Part shown: in pieces, positions 53,405 through 61,891 of the stretch
Layout of the letters: every line of letters starts with the position of its first letter
How positions within the stretch are numbered: position 1 is the first letter of the stretch
Assembly: GCA_018663625.1 (NCBI GenBank)
Contig: JABJPX010000055.1
Coordinates: 1-64,000 of the forward strand
DNA: 64,000 nucleotides
Direction of reading: 5' to 3'
Source of the DNA: Polaribacter sp.
Lineage (GTDB): Bacteria > Bacteroidota > Bacteroidia > Flavobacteriales > Flavobacteriaceae
Position numbers and translations under genes: made by a program
The notes under the pieces: generated by a model
The model's input: only the letters and a program-made list of their open reading frames with translations
The model's database searches: none
Told to the model about the DNA's origin: nothing

Positions 53405-54382
53405 ATGAATACAGTTGAGCAAATTAAACTGCCTATTTTATCTGAAATGGAACTCTTTGAAGAAAAGTTCAAAGATGCGATGCTTTCTAAAGTTCCGCTT
53501 TTAAACAGAATCACCTATTATATTGTTCGAAGAAAAGGAAAACAAATGCGTCCGATGTTTGTTTTTTTAGTGGCAAAAATGGTTTCTAATGGTGGTTTTG
53601 ATGAACGTACTTATCGAGGTGCTTCTGTGGTAGAATTAATTCATACCGCTACTTTGGTTCATGATGATGTGGTAGATGATAGCAACAGAAGGCGTGGGTT
53701 TTTCTCCATAAATGCACTTTGGAAAAACAAAATCGCCGTACTAGTTGGCGATTTTTTATTGTCGAAAGGATTGTTGTTGTCTATTGATAATGAAGATTTT
53801 GATTTGTTAAAATTGATTTCCATTGCCGTTCGTGAAATGAGTGAAGGGGAATTGTTACAAATAGAAAAAGCCCGAAAATTAGACATTACCGAAGCCGTTT
53901 ATTTTGATATTATCCGTAAAAAAACAGCCACTCTAATTGCTGCTTGCTGTGGGATTGGCGCGGCATCTGTTGGCGCAAGTCAAGAGAAGGTGCATCAAAT
54001 GAGAAAATTTGGAGAATATATTGGGATTGCTTTTCAGATAAAAGATGATTTATTCGATTATTCAGATGCCAAAATTGGTAAGCCTACTGGGATAGATATC
54101 AAAGAGCAAAAAATGACCTTGCCTTTAATTTATACCCTAAATAATTGTTCTAAAAAAGAAAAATCTTGGTTGATCAATTCCATCAAAAAGCACAATAAGG
54201 ATAAAAAGCGTGTGAAAGAAATCATCACTTTTGTAAAAAGTAATGGCGGAATTGAATATACAACTCTTAAAATGGAAGAGTATATCCAAAAAGCCATTGC
54301 CCTTCTAGAAAATTACCCAACTTCAGAATACAAAACCTCATTGCTTAAAATGATTGGGTACGTTGTGGAACGTAAGATTTAA
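53405..54382 (+). CDS. Polyprenyl diphosphate synthase (trans-type)
   Basis: A 325-residue trans-prenyltransferase. HDDVVDDSNRRRG and FQIKDDLFDYSD are the two aspartate-rich motifs. It makes the long side chain of menaquinone or a similar quinone. The ATG at 53405 is used; a -7 octamer (TAATTTTG, at about 53391) lies between it and an upstream alternative ATG. Its last bases overlap the DUF4139 remnant by 4 nt. Confidence 0.9.
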   Translation: MNTVEQIKLPILSEMELFEEKFKDAMLSKVPLLNRITYYIVRRKGKQMRPMFVFLVAKMVSNGGFDERTYRGASVVELIHTATLVHDDVVDDSNRRRGFFSINALWKNKIAVLVGDFLLSKGLLLSIDNEDFDLLKLISIAVREMSEGELLQIEKARKLDITEAVYFDIIRKKTATLIAACCGIGAASVGASQEKVHQMRKFGEYIGIAFQIKDDLFDYSDAKIGKPTGIDIKEQKMTLPLIYTLNNCSKKEKSWLINSIKKHNKDKKRVKEIITFVKSNGGIEYTTLKMEEYIQKAIALLENYPTSEYKTSLLKMIGYVVERKI

Positions 54383-54535
54383 TCAATTATCAAATTCTTG
54401 TTTTTAGGATATTTAACTGCGTATTTTAGTCTTATTTTTTTTGAAGCCTTGGCATCCAAAGACAAATTCCATTTTACTTCACCGTTCTTTTCATTTTATA
54501 GTTCATTTACCAAATCTAAGAATATCAATTCAGAA
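54379..54535 (-). pseudogene. Decayed C-terminal end of a DUF4139 (mucoidy inhibitor-like) protein
   Basis: On the minus strand, one frame reads NEKNGEVKWNLSLDAKAS, then KKIRLKYAVKYPKNKN and a short tail before TAA. This matches the last beta strand of DUF4139 proteins, which end with a GxVxWxLxLxxxxxKxxxLxYxVKYPK pattern. Upstream in frame it continues as IDILRLVNEL but with TAA in place of the expected Tyr or Ser codon and TGA at 54530-54532. Only about 45 codons remain. Confidence 0.72.
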
Positions 54536-54594
54536 ATTATACTATAAACATAAGTAAAAAATATTTTTAAAGTATAAAATTGATTAATTTTAAC

Positions 54595-56103
54595 TTATAA
54601 TTCCAATAACTCCTCTACAAAAGCTCTCGAATTGGACAACCTGGGCACTTTGTGTTGGCCTCCTAATTTGCCTTTTTTCTTGAGCCAGCTATAGAACAAT
54701 CCCTTTTTTGCTTTGTGCACTATGGGCAGCATTAAGGTCATGTTTAAATATCTTTTTGCCTCATAATCGGAGTTGATCCCTTTTAATGCCTCGTCTAAAA
54801 TTTCGGTAAACTTCGCCATTACTTTGGGTTCTTTGGTAAATTCAATAATCCATTCATGTCCTCCTTTTTCTTTGCCTTCCATAAAAATTGGCCCTACGGT
54901 ATAATCAGAAATGATTGCATTTGTTTTCTCACAAGCGGTCCGCAAAGCTTCTTCGGCATTTTCAATGATTAATTCTTCCCCAAAAACATTGATGTGGTGT
55001 TTTGTCCGTCCTGTAATTTTAATTCGATACGGGTCTGTAGCGGTAAATTTTACAGTATCACCAATTAAATAACGCCATAAACCACCATTGGTAGTGATTA
55101 AGATTGCATAATTAATTCCTTTTTTGACCTCTGACAAAGGGATAGCAGTTGAATCTTCGCCCTTATAATGCTCCATTGGAATGAATTCATAAAAGATTCC
55201 ATAATCCAACATCAACAAGAGCTCTTTAGAACCCTGTCTGTCTTGAATGGCAAAAAAACCTTCGGAGGCATTGTAAATTTCGTAATAGTTGAAATCGGCT
55301 TTCGGAATTAATTTTTTGTATTGTTCTCTATAAGGGTTAAAATTTACTCCCCCGTGAAAATAGACCTCCAAATTTGGCCAAACTTCTAATATATTCTCTT
55401 TTCCTGTTTTCTCCAAAACCCGATTCAATAAGACCAACATCCATGAAGGAACACCTACCAAACTGGTAATGTTTTCATTGATTGTCTCGTTGATAATGGC
55501 TTCCATTTTAGTTTCCCACTCTGCCATTAACGCTACTTTCTGACTGGGTGCTGAACTAAAATCTGCCCATAAAGGCAAGTTTTCTGTTATAATTGCAGAC
55601 AAGTCTCCAAAGTGAGAACCATTGTCTTGATAGACTTCAGAGCTTCCTCCCAATCGCAAACTTTTACCTGTAAAAAGCTGTGTTTTTGGATTGTTGTTAA
55701 TGTACAAACACAACATGTCTTTTCCTGCTTTTAAGTGACAATATTCTAGTGCATCATCGGAAACTGGAATAAACTTACTTTTTGCGTTGGTGGTTCCACT
55801 ACTTTTTGCAAACCATTTTATCGGAGTCGGCCAAAATAAATTTTGAGTTCCTTTTCGACAACGTTCAATGAAGGGTTCGAAGGTTTCATACTGCTGTATA
55901 GGTACTTTTTGTCTAAAATCAGTATATTTTTGAATGGCAGCAAACTCTTTTTCAATTCCAAATTCAGTATTTTTAGCAGTATTTACAAGCCTTAACAACA
56001 CCTCTTCTTGTACGTCTTTTGGGTATTTTAAAAAGAGCTCGATTTGATGTTTCCGTTTCTTTAAAAGCCAAGATAATATAGAATTGATAATCTGAAACGC
56101 CAT
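54595..56103 (-). CDS. GH3-family acyl-adenylating enzyme
   Basis: A 502-residue GH3-family protein. WFAKSSGTTNAKSKFIPVS (ATP loop), YNASEGFFAIQD and ITGRTKHHINVFGEELI are hallmarks of this ANL-superfamily group. Plant members link amino acids to plant hormones; bacterial substrates are unknown. Single gene transcribed opposite the DUF2797 gene. Confidence 0.9.
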   Translation of the reverse strand: MAFQIINSILSWLLKKRKHQIELFLKYPKDVQEEVLLRLVNTAKNTEFGIEKEFAAIQKYTDFRQKVPIQQYETFEPFIERCRKGTQNLFWPTPIKWFAKSSGTTNAKSKFIPVSDDALEYCHLKAGKDMLCLYINNNPKTQLFTGKSLRLGGSSEVYQDNGSHFGDLSAIITENLPLWADFSSAPSQKVALMAEWETKMEAIINETINENITSLVGVPSWMLVLLNRVLEKTGKENILEVWPNLEVYFHGGVNFNPYREQYKKLIPKADFNYYEIYNASEGFFAIQDRQGSKELLLMLDYGIFYEFIPMEHYKGEDSTAIPLSEVKKGINYAILITTNGGLWRYLIGDTVKFTATDPYRIKITGRTKHHINVFGEELIIENAEEALRTACEKTNAIISDYTVGPIFMEGKEKGGHEWIIEFTKEPKVMAKFTEILDEALKGINSDYEAKRYLNMTLMLPIVHKAKKGLFYSWLKKKGKLGGQHKVPRLSNSRAFVEELLEL

Positions 56104-56185
56104 AGAATTTTTGTAAGTTTGTTTGATGCTATTTCTTGTTTAAACAAATCGAGAAATCTTCCCCTAAAGTAATAAAATCTTTTAT

Positions 56186-56977
56186 ATGACCTATCAAGGA
56201 GTTTTAAAAAAAATGATGACCGAGAATTCAGATCAAATTCAGTACTATCTGGACATGAATGACGATTTCATCAATATGAATCAATTATTGAATACCACAA
56301 TAACACTTGATTTTGTGACCTATGAATGCTTAAACTGTCATTTAGAAAAGGAAATTTACAGGCAAGGTTTCTGTAAATCCTGCTTTTTTGATACTCCAAA
56401 TGCTGGAGATTGGATTATGAGACCCGAATTAAGCACAGCACATTTAGGGATAGAAGATCGAAATTTGACCTATGAAAAAAGCGTACAATTAAAGCCACAT
56501 ATTGTGTACTTGGCAAATTCAAGCAATGTAAAAGTGGGAGTTACCAGAAAACAGCAAGTTCCTACTCGTTGGATAGATCAGGGAGCGCACGAAGCTATTG
56601 AAATTGTAGAAGTACCCAACAGATATTTAGCCGGAATTACCGAAGTAGCTTTAAAAGCTTACGTAGCCGACAAAACCAATTGGCGAAAAATGTTAAAGAA
56701 TGACAATGCTGATGAAAACCTTCTCGAGTGGAGAGATCAATTAAAGCAATACATACCAGACGAAGCCAAAGCATACTTCATAGCGAACAATAAAGAAACC
56801 AAGTTGAATTTTCCAGTGGTAAAATATCCAGAGAAACCAAAAAGTTTGAACCTCAAGAAAACACTCCACTATACAGGTACATTGGTTGGTATTAAGGGAC
56901 AGTATTTAATTTTTGAGGATGAAACTGTTTTTAATGTAAGAGCCAATGAAGGCTTAGTAGTTTCGATAAAAGTGTAA
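56186..56977 (+). CDS. DUF2797 protein with zinc ribbon
   Basis: A 263-residue protein. An N-terminal CLNC ... CKSCF zinc ribbon (about 49-70) is followed by KVGVTRKQQVPTRWIDQGAH, which resembles a GIY-YIG-like nuclease core, and a C-terminal beta domain. The DUF2797 family is uncharacterised. It diverges from the GH3 gene and is followed by the nitrilase remnant. Confidence 0.87.
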   Translation: MTYQGVLKKMMTENSDQIQYYLDMNDDFINMNQLLNTTITLDFVTYECLNCHLEKEIYRQGFCKSCFFDTPNAGDWIMRPELSTAHLGIEDRNLTYEKSVQLKPHIVYLANSSNVKVGVTRKQQVPTRWIDQGAHEAIEIVEVPNRYLAGITEVALKAYVADKTNWRKMLKNDNADENLLEWRDQLKQYIPDEAKAYFIANNKETKLNFPVVKYPEKPKSLNLKKTLHYTGTLVGIKGQYLIFEDETVFNVRANEGLVVSIKV

Positions 56978-57049
56978 TATTAAAATGATTCTTTAGAATA
57001 TTTACACAGCAATAGTTATAACCATTTACAGTGAATTAATAAATAGATA

Positions 57050-57142
57050 ATGACCAAAAACCTATTAAAAGTAGCCTTAGCACAAATTTCACCTGTTTGG
57101 CTGAATAGAGAACGACAAAGTACAGTTTCTTATGAAGATTAA
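57050..57142 (+). pseudogene. 5' remnant of a carbon-nitrogen hydrolase (nitrilase)
   Basis: Thirty codons begin MTKNLLKVALAQISPVWLNR, then RERQSTVSYED and a stop. This is the start of a nitrilase-family enzyme, whose core (Glu, Lys and Cys catalytic triad, about 300 residues) is absent. The break coincides with the end of the LacI-type gene on the opposite strand, which overlaps the remnant by 3-4 nt. A deletion or insertion probably replaced the rest of the gene. Confidence 0.75.
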
Positions 57143-58170
57143 AGGGCGAATTTTTTTGTAGAATTTCGTTCCACTAAATTTGTTTTTATCACTACTGTTT
57201 TTGGTTTGTCAGGCGTAATCTTTTTATCTAATTTGTCAATCAAAATTTCTGCTGCTGTGGCACCCATTATCTCCCCATGTTGACTTATCGTTGTCATTTT
57301 TGGACTAGAGTGTCTTGCTAAAATTCCGTTTGAAAAAGAAATCACAGAAAAGTTTTGAGGGATTTTGTGTCCTTTTTTAATGGCTACTTTCATTGCAGCA
57401 ATTGCTGAAGATTCATCCGTAGCAATTACAGCATCAATGGTGTTGTTGTCGAAAATTGGAGTTAAAATATTTTCATATTCTTTATAATCATCTTCTAAAA
57501 TATCGATAATTAAATTTCGGTTTACTGTAATGTTATTTTCTTCCAATCCTTTTAAGTAACCATGTTTTCTTTTCTCGCCAATTTTTAACTTACTAATGGT
57601 AGAAATAAACGCAATGTTTTTACTTCCAGTTTTCACAAGATGATTTACTGTGTTTACAGTACCAATAAAATCGTCCGTAATTACTTTGTCACAATCAATG
57701 CCATCTGCAACCCGATCAAACATTACAATAGGGGTGTTATTATTGATCATTTCTTGCAAATGCGAAAAATCATTTTTTAAAATGGTTTCTTCTGCCAAAG
57801 AAAGAATAAAACCATCTATAATACCATTGGAAAGCATTTCTATAGTTTCTACTTCTTTGGTATAAGACTCATTGGAAATACAAGAAATAATTTTATATCC
57901 TCGATCATTTGCTACTTTTTCGATGCCTTTAAAAACTTGCGCAAAGAAATAATTTAGCATGTTGGGAATGATAATTCCAATCGTCTTTGTTTGTCTGTTT
58001 TTTAAACTTAACGCATTAAAATTGGGTTTATAATTGTTCTCTTTTGCAAATTTTTGAATCTTTTCTTTGGTGCTAGTACTAATTTCGTAACTGTTATTCA
58101 GTGCCTTGGAAACGGTTGAAATAGAAACGTTAAATTCTTTAGCGATGTCTTTTATAGTTATTCTTTTCAT
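57139..58170 (-). CDS. LacI-family transcriptional regulator
   Basis: A 343-residue repressor. An N-terminal HTH (ITIKDIAKEFNVSISTVSKALNN, about 3-25) is followed by a type I periplasmic-binding-protein-like ligand domain, with TDDFIGTVNTVNHLV and VIATDESSAIAAMKVA. It would bind a sugar or nucleoside. No transport or catabolic gene is adjacent, so its target lies elsewhere. Its downstream end meets the nitrilase remnant. A hairpin upstream separates it from the glycosyltransferase operon. Confidence 0.92.
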   Translation of the reverse strand: MKRITIKDIAKEFNVSISTVSKALNNSYEISTSTKEKIQKFAKENNYKPNFNALSLKNRQTKTIGIIIPNMLNYFFAQVFKGIEKVANDRGYKIISCISNESYTKEVETIEMLSNGIIDGFILSLAEETILKNDFSHLQEMINNNTPIVMFDRVADGIDCDKVITDDFIGTVNTVNHLVKTGSKNIAFISTISKLKIGEKRKHGYLKGLEENNITVNRNLIIDILEDDYKEYENILTPIFDNNTIDAVIATDESSAIAAMKVAIKKGHKIPQNFSVISFSNGILARHSSPKMTTISQHGEIMGATAAEILIDKLDKKITPDKPKTVVIKTNLVERNSTKKFAL

Positions 58171-58197
58171 TGGAAAATAGATAAGTGTGTAAAATAC

Positions 58198-58231
58198 AAA
58201 AAACTATGAACATCTAGGTTAACAGGATGTT
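58198..58231 (-). terminator. Terminator of the glycosyltransferase operon
   Basis: AACATC/GATGTT inverted repeat (58209-58231) with an 11-nt loop, followed on the minus strand by a T-run (58198-58203). It overlaps the last codon and stop of the 58214 gene and insulates the LacI gene. Confidence 0.6.
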
Positions 58232-59632
58232 GTTTTTCTTTTTAAGTTCAAAAATTAGATATAAAAAAACAATTAAATACTCAAGTCCTACAAACCAAAG
58301 GTTCTCATTCCAAGGGGTATTTGCGTAGGCCTGATAGCTTAAAATAATGGCGAAACTCCAAACAGTTGTGAAGCGATACTTTGTGAAAACGCTCAAAATA
58401 AGTAATGTCGCCAAATACCAAGGATGCATTGTTGTGGTGGTAAAGTAATAGAAAGAACTTCCAAATAAAAGTGCTGTAATGAGTTGGCGGATCGAACTGT
58501 TTTTTCTAAAGAAGGTCAGGTATCCTATGAAAATTAAGGTTAGAATGGGCGTTATTTTACCGATGATTGCAATTTCATTCCAACCTCTAAAAAGATACCC
58601 AATTTCTCGAAAGAGGTAGTAAAAACTAGCGTTAAATTCAAATTTCTGAAACCATAAACCAACTGATTTTAAATAATTGGAAATTAATTCGGGCGAATAA
58701 AATGGTAAGAATAGGGCGATTATTGTGACAAGTATAATACCATAGAAGGCAATTAAATTTTTGATTCCTGTGAAGCTTAGATTCCATTTTTCTCTTTGGA
58801 GTCCATTGCTACTTTTATCATTAATTTGCTCCAATTTATTTTCAAGGTTTTTCGGTTTTGTAAACCATTGGCAGAAAAGCGGTAAAAATAAAAATGGAAT
58901 GAGTTTTACAGAAATAGAACCTGCGATTAATACTCCTGCAAAGCGCCATTTTTTTTGAGTTAATTTATACAATGCACATACCAAGAAGAATAACATGATG
59001 GATTCGAAATGGAGGTTTCCTGTCATTTCAATAATGATAAACGGGTTGAGTACATACCAAAAAATATTTTGAACCGGTAGATTCAATTTTTCCAATAGCT
59101 TTTTTCCAAAATAAAGAATCCCTATGTCGGCCAAAATAATAAGAACTCGTAATACGACTATAGAGCCCAAAATACTCTTGCTCGAAAAAAGGGCTGCAAT
59201 TAAAAAGCATATTTGATGTAATGGTGGGTAATTGGTGTAATGACTCCCATTCAATTCTCCCATACCTTCATAAAGAGTTACGGCTTCTGATATTGGCTTT
59301 AATCCTTGTTGAATGTAGGTTTCTGGTAATGAAAGGTAGGGGTTTAGTCCTTCGAGAATCATTCTTCCGTCCCAGATAAAACGATAGAAATCTTGTGATA
59401 GATTTGGAATTTGGAATAGGATTACTAGCCTAAAAAGGATGGAAATACCTGCCAAATATTTAAAATTGAACGGCTTGCTTTTCATTAGAAAATAAAAGCA
59501 AATAAATAAAGAAAACCAAGTAAAAAGCAATGTGTTAAAAGCGGTTCTCTCTATAAAATAGCCAATATAAAAATAGAGAATACAACTGGTAAGAGTTAGG
59601 AAAATAGCTTTGTATTTATCCAATCCAATCAT
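58214..59632 (-). CDS. GT-C type membrane glycosyltransferase (mannosyltransferase-like)
   Basis: A 472-residue multi-spanning protein with about 12 hydrophobic segments. FIWDGRMILEGLNPYLSLP after the second helix matches the conserved acidic DGRxxxxGxNPY motif of GT-C polyprenyl-phosphate-sugar transferases. It should move a sugar from a lipid carrier to an acceptor on the periplasmic side. It is the last of three genes, with a 1-nt TAATG overlap with the upstream gene; the operon is closed by a hairpin. Confidence 0.82.
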   Translation of the reverse strand: MIGLDKYKAIFLTLTSCILYFYIGYFIERTAFNTLLFTWFSLFICFYFLMKSKPFNFKYLAGISILFRLVILFQIPNLSQDFYRFIWDGRMILEGLNPYLSLPETYIQQGLKPISEAVTLYEGMGELNGSHYTNYPPLHQICFLIAALFSSKSILGSIVVLRVLIILADIGILYFGKKLLEKLNLPVQNIFWYVLNPFIIIEMTGNLHFESIMLFFLVCALYKLTQKKWRFAGVLIAGSISVKLIPFLFLPLFCQWFTKPKNLENKLEQINDKSSNGLQREKWNLSFTGIKNLIAFYGIILVTIIALFLPFYSPELISNYLKSVGLWFQKFEFNASFYYLFREIGYLFRGWNEIAIIGKITPILTLIFIGYLTFFRKNSSIRQLITALLFGSSFYYFTTTTMHPWYLATLLILSVFTKYRFTTVWSFAIILSYQAYANTPWNENLWFVGLEYLIVFLYLIFELKKKNNILLT

Positions 59633-61122
59633 TAAGCTTTCGAAAAAATAGATTTAAAGAATACATATCCAAAGCCTATAAAAAGCATTAAGTGAAATGG
59701 AAACAATCCAAAATCTCCACCCTGATCTCCAACAATAAAAGCACTGTACATTCCAAAAGCAAAATAGAGCACCAAGATTCCTTCAACAATCACATTTACA
59801 GAAGGTTTTTTCTTGATGTATTTATTGTTTTTCCAACCGTCTTTTAAGGTTTTAATATTGAATTTAGGGGTTCTTACAAACTCACTTTTTTTACCGAAAT
59901 GACCTTCCAAAACCGCGATGGAATTATGTAAAGAAAAGCCCATTGCTATTGAGAAAAAGGTGAAAAACATACCGATAAAATTTAAAAATTTTACAAACCC
60001 ACCTCCGTACATTCTCTTGTACATCTGCCAGTAGCAGATAAAGAAAATCAATGAGCTGATGACAAAGAAACTCATCATATAGAAGTAGTTTTTTAGATGT
60101 GCATATTCATTTTTTATGTACAACATTGGGATGCTTAATATAGCTACAATAAAGACATTTAAAAACATAGAACTATTTAACAAATGTAGTACACTATGAA
60201 TTTTAGTTTTCAGCGGCAATTCTTTTGCTTTTAAAACTCTTTTTGTCATTTTTTGAAAATTCTCTGCACCTCCTTTGTTCCAGCGAAATTGTTGCGAGCG
60301 AGCAGCACTAATAATAACTGGTAATTCTGCAGGTGTTTCTACATTTTCAAGATATTTAAACTCCCATTTTTTTAATTGTGCTCTATAACTTAAATCCAAA
60401 TCTTCAGTTAAAGTGTCACCTTCCCAGTTTCCAGCATCATAAATACATTCTTTTCTCCACAGACCTGCTGTTCCATTAAAGTTAATGAAATGTCCCTTAC
60501 TGTTTCTACCCACTTGTTCTAGTGTGAAATGCGCATCCAATGCAAAAGCCTGAATCTTTGTAAGTGTAGAGTAATTTCTGTTAATATGTCCCCAGCGTGT
60601 TTGAACAACGCCAATTTTTTCATCCTTAAAATAAGGTACAGTTTTAAGTAACCAGTCTTCTTCAGGTAAAAAATCGGCATCAAAAATTGCAATAATTTCT
60701 CCTTTTGTAGTTTTTAAACCCTCTTTTAACGCACCCGCTTTAAAACCTTGTCTGTTGGTTCTACAAATGTGTTGAATATCGATGCCTTGTTCTTGTAACT
60801 TTTTAATTTGAAGTGCAGTTGTTTCTACAGATTCGTCTGTAGAGTCATCTAATACTTGAATTTCTAATTTCTCTTTTGGATATTTAAGTTTTACAATATT
60901 ATCCAATAAGCGTTCCATTACATACATTTCGTTGAAAACAGGTAATTGAATGGTTACAAAAGGAACCTCTTCCGATTTTGATAAATCGAATTGGGGAGAA
61001 TTATCTTCTTTTTTTTGAGCAGATAAGTAATTAAACAATAAGTTTAATTGTGCTAATGCGTATAAGAAAATAAGTATCAAAGAGATGGAGTAGATCGTAA
61101 TTGTAATATATTGTAAAATCAT
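59632..61122 (-). CDS. Cellulose synthase-like GT2 glycosyltransferase
   Basis: A 496-residue processive GT2 enzyme. An N-terminal helix precedes the catalytic domain with QVLDDSTDES, AIFDADFLPEEDW, TEDLDLSYR and the QQFRWNKGG motif, followed by four to five helices. It would make a polysaccharide and move it through the membrane. Both flanking genes overlap it by one base (TAATG), so three proteins are probably made in step. Confidence 0.9.
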   Translation of the reverse strand: MILQYITITIYSISLILIFLYALAQLNLLFNYLSAQKKEDNSPQFDLSKSEEVPFVTIQLPVFNEMYVMERLLDNIVKLKYPKEKLEIQVLDDSTDESVETTALQIKKLQEQGIDIQHICRTNRQGFKAGALKEGLKTTKGEIIAIFDADFLPEEDWLLKTVPYFKDEKIGVVQTRWGHINRNYSTLTKIQAFALDAHFTLEQVGRNSKGHFINFNGTAGLWRKECIYDAGNWEGDTLTEDLDLSYRAQLKKWEFKYLENVETPAELPVIISAARSQQFRWNKGGAENFQKMTKRVLKAKELPLKTKIHSVLHLLNSSMFLNVFIVAILSIPMLYIKNEYAHLKNYFYMMSFFVISSLIFFICYWQMYKRMYGGGFVKFLNFIGMFFTFFSIAMGFSLHNSIAVLEGHFGKKSEFVRTPKFNIKTLKDGWKNNKYIKKKPSVNVIVEGILVLYFAFGMYSAFIVGDQGGDFGLFPFHLMLFIGFGYVFFKSIFSKA

Positions 61123-61814
61123 TATTTAAAACTGTATTTAAAAATCCAAGTAAGAATCTTAATCCCTGCAAATATAGTACCTTTTATGGTTCCTGAAACC
61201 TTAGATACACCAATTCTGTTTCTGTACCTAACGGGGATTTCGAGGTAGGTCAATTGCTGTTTTAAAGCTTTTAACTGCATCTCTACCGTCCAACCGTAGG
61301 TTTTGTCTTCCATTTTTAAAGCCATCAACTTCTCGTATTTAATGGCTCTAAAAGGCCCTAAATCGGTAAAGGTAGCTCCGAAAAACAACTTCATTAAAGA
61401 GGTTGCGAGCCAATTTCCGAAAATTTGTTGGGGGGTCATCGCACCTAATTCTCGCTGTTCTTTTACTCTTGCGCCCAAAACAAAGTCAATATTTTTTGTA
61501 ATAATTGGCGAGATCAATTCCGTTAATTGTGCTGGGTAGTCTGAATAATCTCCATCTAAAAAAACAACAATTTCTGGTTTTGCTTTTTGCTCTTCAATAT
61601 AATCCAATCCTTTTAGACAGGCATATCCATAGCCTTTTCTACTTTCATACAAAACGGTGGCCCCTGCATTTTTGGCGTTCATAGCAGTATTGTCGGTTGA
61701 GTTGTTGTTAATAACAATTATTTCATTAACAATTTCGGGAATGTCATTTACAACATTTGCTATCGAGTCTTGTTCGTTATAAGCTGGGATAATAACTGTA
61801 ATTATTGCCTGCAT
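61122..61814 (-). CDS. GT2 polyprenyl-phosphate sugar transferase (Dpm1-like)
   Basis: A 230-residue GT2 enzyme with VIIPAYNEQDSI, INNNSTDNT, FLDGDYSDYP (metal-binding DxD) and the KGYGYACLKGLDY region. It makes a polyprenyl-phosphate sugar that the GT-C enzyme downstream could use. It is the first gene of the operon; a -7 octamer (TACTTTTG, 61872-61879) lies about 60 nt upstream. Confidence 0.9.
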   Translation of the reverse strand: MQAIITVIIPAYNEQDSIANVVNDIPEIVNEIIVINNNSTDNTAMNAKNAGATVLYESRKGYGYACLKGLDYIEEQKAKPEIVVFLDGDYSDYPAQLTELISPIITKNIDFVLGARVKEQRELGAMTPQQIFGNWLATSLMKLFFGATFTDLGPFRAIKYEKLMALKMEDKTYGWTVEMQLKALKQQLTYLEIPVRYRNRIGVSKVSGTIKGTIFAGIKILTWIFKYSFK

Positions 61815-61871
61815 TTACCACAAATTTTTAAATGGGTTTTACTTTTCTTTTTTTTGAAAAGTTTGTCGAGG

Positions 61872-61879
61872 CAAAAGTA
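61872..61879 (-). promoter_or_regulatory. -7 element of the glycosyltransferase operon
   Basis: Minus-strand TACTTTTG matches TAnnTTTG. It lies 58 nt before the ATG of the first glycosyltransferase gene. Confidence 0.5.
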
Positions 61880-61891
61880 CTAAGATTCCGT

